From the NCBI GenBank assembly GCA_905236835.1, contig CAJOQY010000016.1:1-7060 (forward strand): 7,060 nt of DNA, in the 5' to 3' direction. This document shows, one piece after another, positions 4,685 to 7,060 of this stretch. The DNA is from an uncultured Oscillibacter sp. (GTDB lineage: Bacteria > Bacillota > Clostridia > Oscillospirales > Oscillospiraceae). The stretch's first letter is position 1. Every line of letters starts with the position of its first letter. Made by a program: the position numbers and the translations under genes. The notes under the pieces were generated by a model, which did not search any database, was not told the DNA's origin, and worked only from the letters and a program-made list of their open reading frames with translations.

Positions 4685-5962
4685 GTGAGTTTGCGGATTG
4701 AATATTACGAGAGACTTGGCGAGACGGTGCATCACGGGATTTTAGACAACGGATTAAAAATCATGGTGGTCCCGAAACCGGGCTACGCGAAAAAATACGC
4801 CTTTTTCGCCACGCGTTACGGCGGCATGGACACAAGATTTCAACTCAACGGACAGTGGCTGGACACGCCGCCGGGAATCGCGCATTATTTGGAGCATAAG
4901 ACGTTTGACACGCAAGACGGCAACGCGTTACAGACGCTGGCGCAAAACGGCGCGGAGCCGAACGCGTTCACGTCTAATGCCATGACAGGCTATTATTTCG
5001 ATTCCACGGAAAAATTTGAGGAAAATTTAAAAATTTTATTGGAATTTGTTTCCGTCCCGTATTATACGCAAGAAAGCGTGGAAAAAGAGCGGGGAATTAT
5101 CTCGCAGGAAATCCGAATGACGGAAGATGACCCGGACTGGCAGGTTTATATGCGTATGCTCCGCGCCATGTACGCCAATCACACGGCGCGGGAGGCCATC
5201 GCCGGGACGGTCGAGAGCATTCAGGATATTACCGCCGACACGTTGAATCAATGCCATAAGGCGTTTTACACGCCGTCAAATATGATTTTGACAGTAGTCG
5301 GTGATGTCAGTCCGGAAAAAATGGAAGAGATGGCGTTCTGGACGCTGCCCAAATCCGGCGGGCCGGAGATTCCAAGGGATTACGGCGCGGAACAGGATGA
5401 TATGATTCCGGAACGGGAGACCCGGACATCCATGGAAGTGTCGTCGCCGCGTTTTCTGGCGGGGTTTAAATGCCGTCCCGCGCCGCGCGGGGAGGCGTGG
5501 TTAAGGCAAAGCCTGATCGGCGAATTGGCGGGGGATATTTTGCTGGGCGATTCCAGCCCGTTATATCAGCGCTTATATGAATCCGGATTGATCAACGGCA
5601 ATTTCGGCGGCGATTATGAGTTAATGCCCGGACTGGCCTGTTTTTACGCCGGGGGAGAAAGCCGGGAATCCCGGAAAGTCACGGAAGAAATTTTAAAAGA
5701 AGCGCGGCGGCTGGGCGCGGGCGAAATCGACCCGGAATTTTTCGAGCGTATCCGGCGCGCCAATTACGGATCATGGCTCCGGAGTTTGAATTCTTTCGAG
5801 AATATCGCCGTCGCCTTGACCGAGGGTTATTTCGACGGTTACGATCCGTTCAGATTCCCGCGCGTGTTCGAGTCCGTGACGCGGGAAGATATAGCGGCGT
5901 TTCTGCGGGAAAATATCACGGAAAACAAAATGGTCCTGAGCGAAATCACGCCGAAAGAATAA
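4685..5962 (+). CDS. ymfH: YmfH (YfmH)-type M16 zinc metallopeptidase, catalytic subunit
   Basis: This is the catalytic partner of the preceding M16B protein, also 425 residues from GTG 4685. The inverted zinc motif is intact: H67-Y-L-E70-H71, with H67 and H71 as zinc ligands, E70 as general base, and the downstream E135 and E142 (ERGIISQEI) where M16 enzymes have their conserved Glu and third ligand. NAFTSNAMTGYYF at 93-105 is also typical. The C-terminal half has GDSSPLYQRLYESGLI at 288-303, where the Arg/Tyr pair of active M16B partners is replaced (Y298, G305). The enzyme therefore probably needs YmfF for substrate binding. The substrate is unknown. There is no signal peptide, so a cytoplasmic location is inferred. 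It follows ymfF by 4 bases and precedes lgt by 59 A-rich bases with no terminator. Confidence 0.92.
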   Translation: MSLRIEYYERLGETVHHGILDNGLKIMVVPKPGYAKKYAFFATRYGGMDTRFQLNGQWLDTPPGIAHYLEHKTFDTQDGNALQTLAQNGAEPNAFTSNAMTGYYFDSTEKFEENLKILLEFVSVPYYTQESVEKERGIISQEIRMTEDDPDWQVYMRMLRAMYANHTAREAIAGTVESIQDITADTLNQCHKAFYTPSNMILTVVGDVSPEKMEEMAFWTLPKSGGPEIPRDYGAEQDDMIPERETRTSMEVSSPRFLAGFKCRPAPRGEAWLRQSLIGELAGDILLGDSSPLYQRLYESGLINGNFGGDYELMPGLACFYAGGESRESRKVTEEILKEARRLGAGEIDPEFFERIRRANYGSWLRSLNSFENIAVALTEGYFDGYDPFRFPRVFESVTREDIAAFLRENITENKMVLSEITPKE

Positions 5963-6006
5963 AAAATATAAAAAATAATGAAAAAATAAAAAAATAAAAC
6001 AAGAGA

Positions 6007-6013
6007 GAGGGGG
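6007..6013 (+). promoter_or_regulatory. Shine-Dalgarno site fixing the TTG start of lgt
   Basis: GAGGGGG ends 8 bases before TTG at 6022. The next in-frame ATG, at 6040, has no purine-rich site at a workable distance, so TTG is the more likely start. Confidence 0.75.
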
Positions 6014-6021
6014 AACCGGAT

Positions 6022-7060
6022 TTGACCGCGCTGAAAGATATGCCGATCAGTTTTCCGGGCCTGTTCGGGGACTGGGAATGGAATCCTGATCCGATTGCGA
6101 TTCATATCGGACACGGCGTCTACTGGTATGGAATTATTCTGGCGTTCGCCATGCTGTGCGGGGTCTGGCTGTCCATGCGGATTTCCAGACGCTGCGGGCT
6201 GGAAGAAGAGCATATTTTAGATTTAGTCTTATTCGCCGCGCCGTGCTGTGTGATCGGCTCCCGGATTTATTATGTAATATTTAATCTTGATTTATATCGA
6301 AATCCGGACGGCGGGGTGAATCTGGGCCGGGCGGTTGCCATCTGGGACGGCGGCATCGCGATTTACGGGACCGTGATCGCCGGAACGCTGGTCGCTTTGC
6401 TTTATTCGATACGAAAAAAAATCCCGTTCGGGGCGCTGGCGGACGCGGCTGTCCCGGGGTTAATGCTGGGACAGGTCATAGGCCGCTGGGCGAATTTAAT
6501 TAATCGTGAGGCGTTCGGCGGCCTGACCAATCTGCCGTGGCGGATGCGTCTGTGGACCAGCGCGGCGGAGAGTATCGAAGTCCACCCGACGTTTTTCTAT
6601 GAAAGCCTCTGGAACGCGATAGGATTAATAATATTATTGCGCCGGGTATTTCCGAAGCGAAAATTTGACGGGGAAAACGCCTGCTTTTATTTCTTATGGT
6701 ACGGGCTGGGCCGCGCGTGGATTGAGGGATTAAGAACGGACAGTTTATATTTATTTGATTCCACGTTTTTAGGGCATCCGGTGCGGGTTTCGCAGGCGTT
6801 CGGATTATGCACGGCGATTCTGGCCGCTTGCGTGTTGTATATCCGGATATGGGTCCGGCGGGAATCGCCGTCGGATTTATATGTCAATCGCGGCGGATTC
6901 AGCGGGGATTCCGGAAAGAACCGTCCGGGCGGGAATCCCGGCGGTCCCCGGAACATGGCGGATCCGGAGGAATCCCGCCGGGAGATGGAAGCGGCGCGAA
7001 AGATCCGCGCGCGGGAAACAAAAGAAACTGACAACAGGGAAAATCCGGACGATCAGAAAA
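6022..7060 (+). CDS. lgt: Prolipoprotein diacylglyceryl transferase Lgt (3' end beyond window)
   Basis: Lgt moves diacylglycerol from phosphatidylglycerol onto the lipobox cysteine of prolipoproteins, the first step of lipoprotein maturation at the membrane. The frame is open from TTG 6022 to the window edge, 346 codons with no stop. About seven membrane helices can be drawn (near 33-52, 66-88, 110-130, 139-155, 195-207, 219-235, 255-276). Family motifs are present: YWYG at 34-37, the signature GRWANLINREAFGG at 154-167, HPTFFYES at 188-195, and GLGRAWIEGLRTDSL at 228-242 with R231, E235, R238 and D240. The residue matching E. coli His103 is Tyr115 (WDGGIAIYG). After about 280 comes a long hydrophilic tail rich in Arg, Glu, Gly and Pro; E. 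coli Lgt ends at 291 residues. It is probably cotranscribed with ymfF-ymfH. Confidence 0.95.
   Translation, partial: MTALKDMPISFPGLFGDWEWNPDPIAIHIGHGVYWYGIILAFAMLCGVWLSMRISRRCGLEEEHILDLVLFAAPCCVIGSRIYYVIFNLDLYRNPDGGVNLGRAVAIWDGGIAIYGTVIAGTLVALLYSIRKKIPFGALADAAVPGLMLGQVIGRWANLINREAFGGLTNLPWRMRLWTSAAESIEVHPTFFYESLWNAIGLIILLRRVFPKRKFDGENACFYFLWYGLGRAWIEGLRTDSLYLFDSTFLGHPVRVSQAFGLCTAILAACVLYIRIWVRRESPSDLYVNRGGFSGDSGKNRPGGNPGGPRNMADPEESRREMEAARKIRARETKETDNRENPDDQK

Noticed and set aside
6687..7034. 115-residue minus-strand and 74-residue plus-strand frames at the right edge
   Set aside because: Both lie over lgt, whose own frame is open to the window end and carries family motifs.

Overview
The window looks like a chromosomal segment of a Bacillota bacterium, most likely a member of the Clostridia. 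This rests on gene content and style: a ylxM-ffh-rpsP-khpA operon, a ymfF/ymfH pair of M16 proteins, purine-rich Shine-Dalgarno sites, frequent GTG/TTG starts, and moderately GC-rich genes separated by very AT-rich spacers. No genus can be named from the sequence alone, and no mobile element, CRISPR array, tRNA or rRNA is visible.

Left half (minus strand, read right to left): a housekeeping operon for protein targeting and ribosome function. Its order is ylxM (SRP-associated helix-turn-helix protein), ffh (SRP GTPase), rpsP (ribosomal protein bS16) and khpA (KH-domain RNA-binding protein). A sigma-A-like promoter lies upstream of ylxM at about 2904-2932. A strong hairpin terminator at 253-286 closes the operon directly after khpA, so rimM-trmD-rplS, which often follow in Bacillota, are not part of this transcript. 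Just past the terminator is a near-consensus promoter (TTGACA-N17-TATAAT, minus strand). It drives about 200 nt that has no usable reading frame but many possible stems. This is an unassigned leader, riboswitch or small RNA that continues beyond base 1.

Middle: a 574-base divergent intergenic region (2829-3402). It holds the ylxM promoter with three GTAAAC motifs, a terminator-like inverted repeat near 3113-3150, a sigma-A-like promoter for the right-hand genes (3260-3288), and an inverted repeat in their 5' UTR (3310-3360).

Right half (plus strand): ymfF and ymfH, two 425-residue M16-family proteins separated by 4 bases, followed after an A-rich 59-base gap by lgt, which runs off the right edge still open. 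YmfF has lost the zinc site but keeps the C-terminal Arg/Tyr pair. YmfH keeps the zinc site and lacks the Arg/Tyr pair. The two therefore look like the halves of one heteromeric peptidase. Lgt is the membrane enzyme that starts lipoprotein maturation; here it carries a long charged C-terminal tail. All three right-hand genes start with GTG or TTG.
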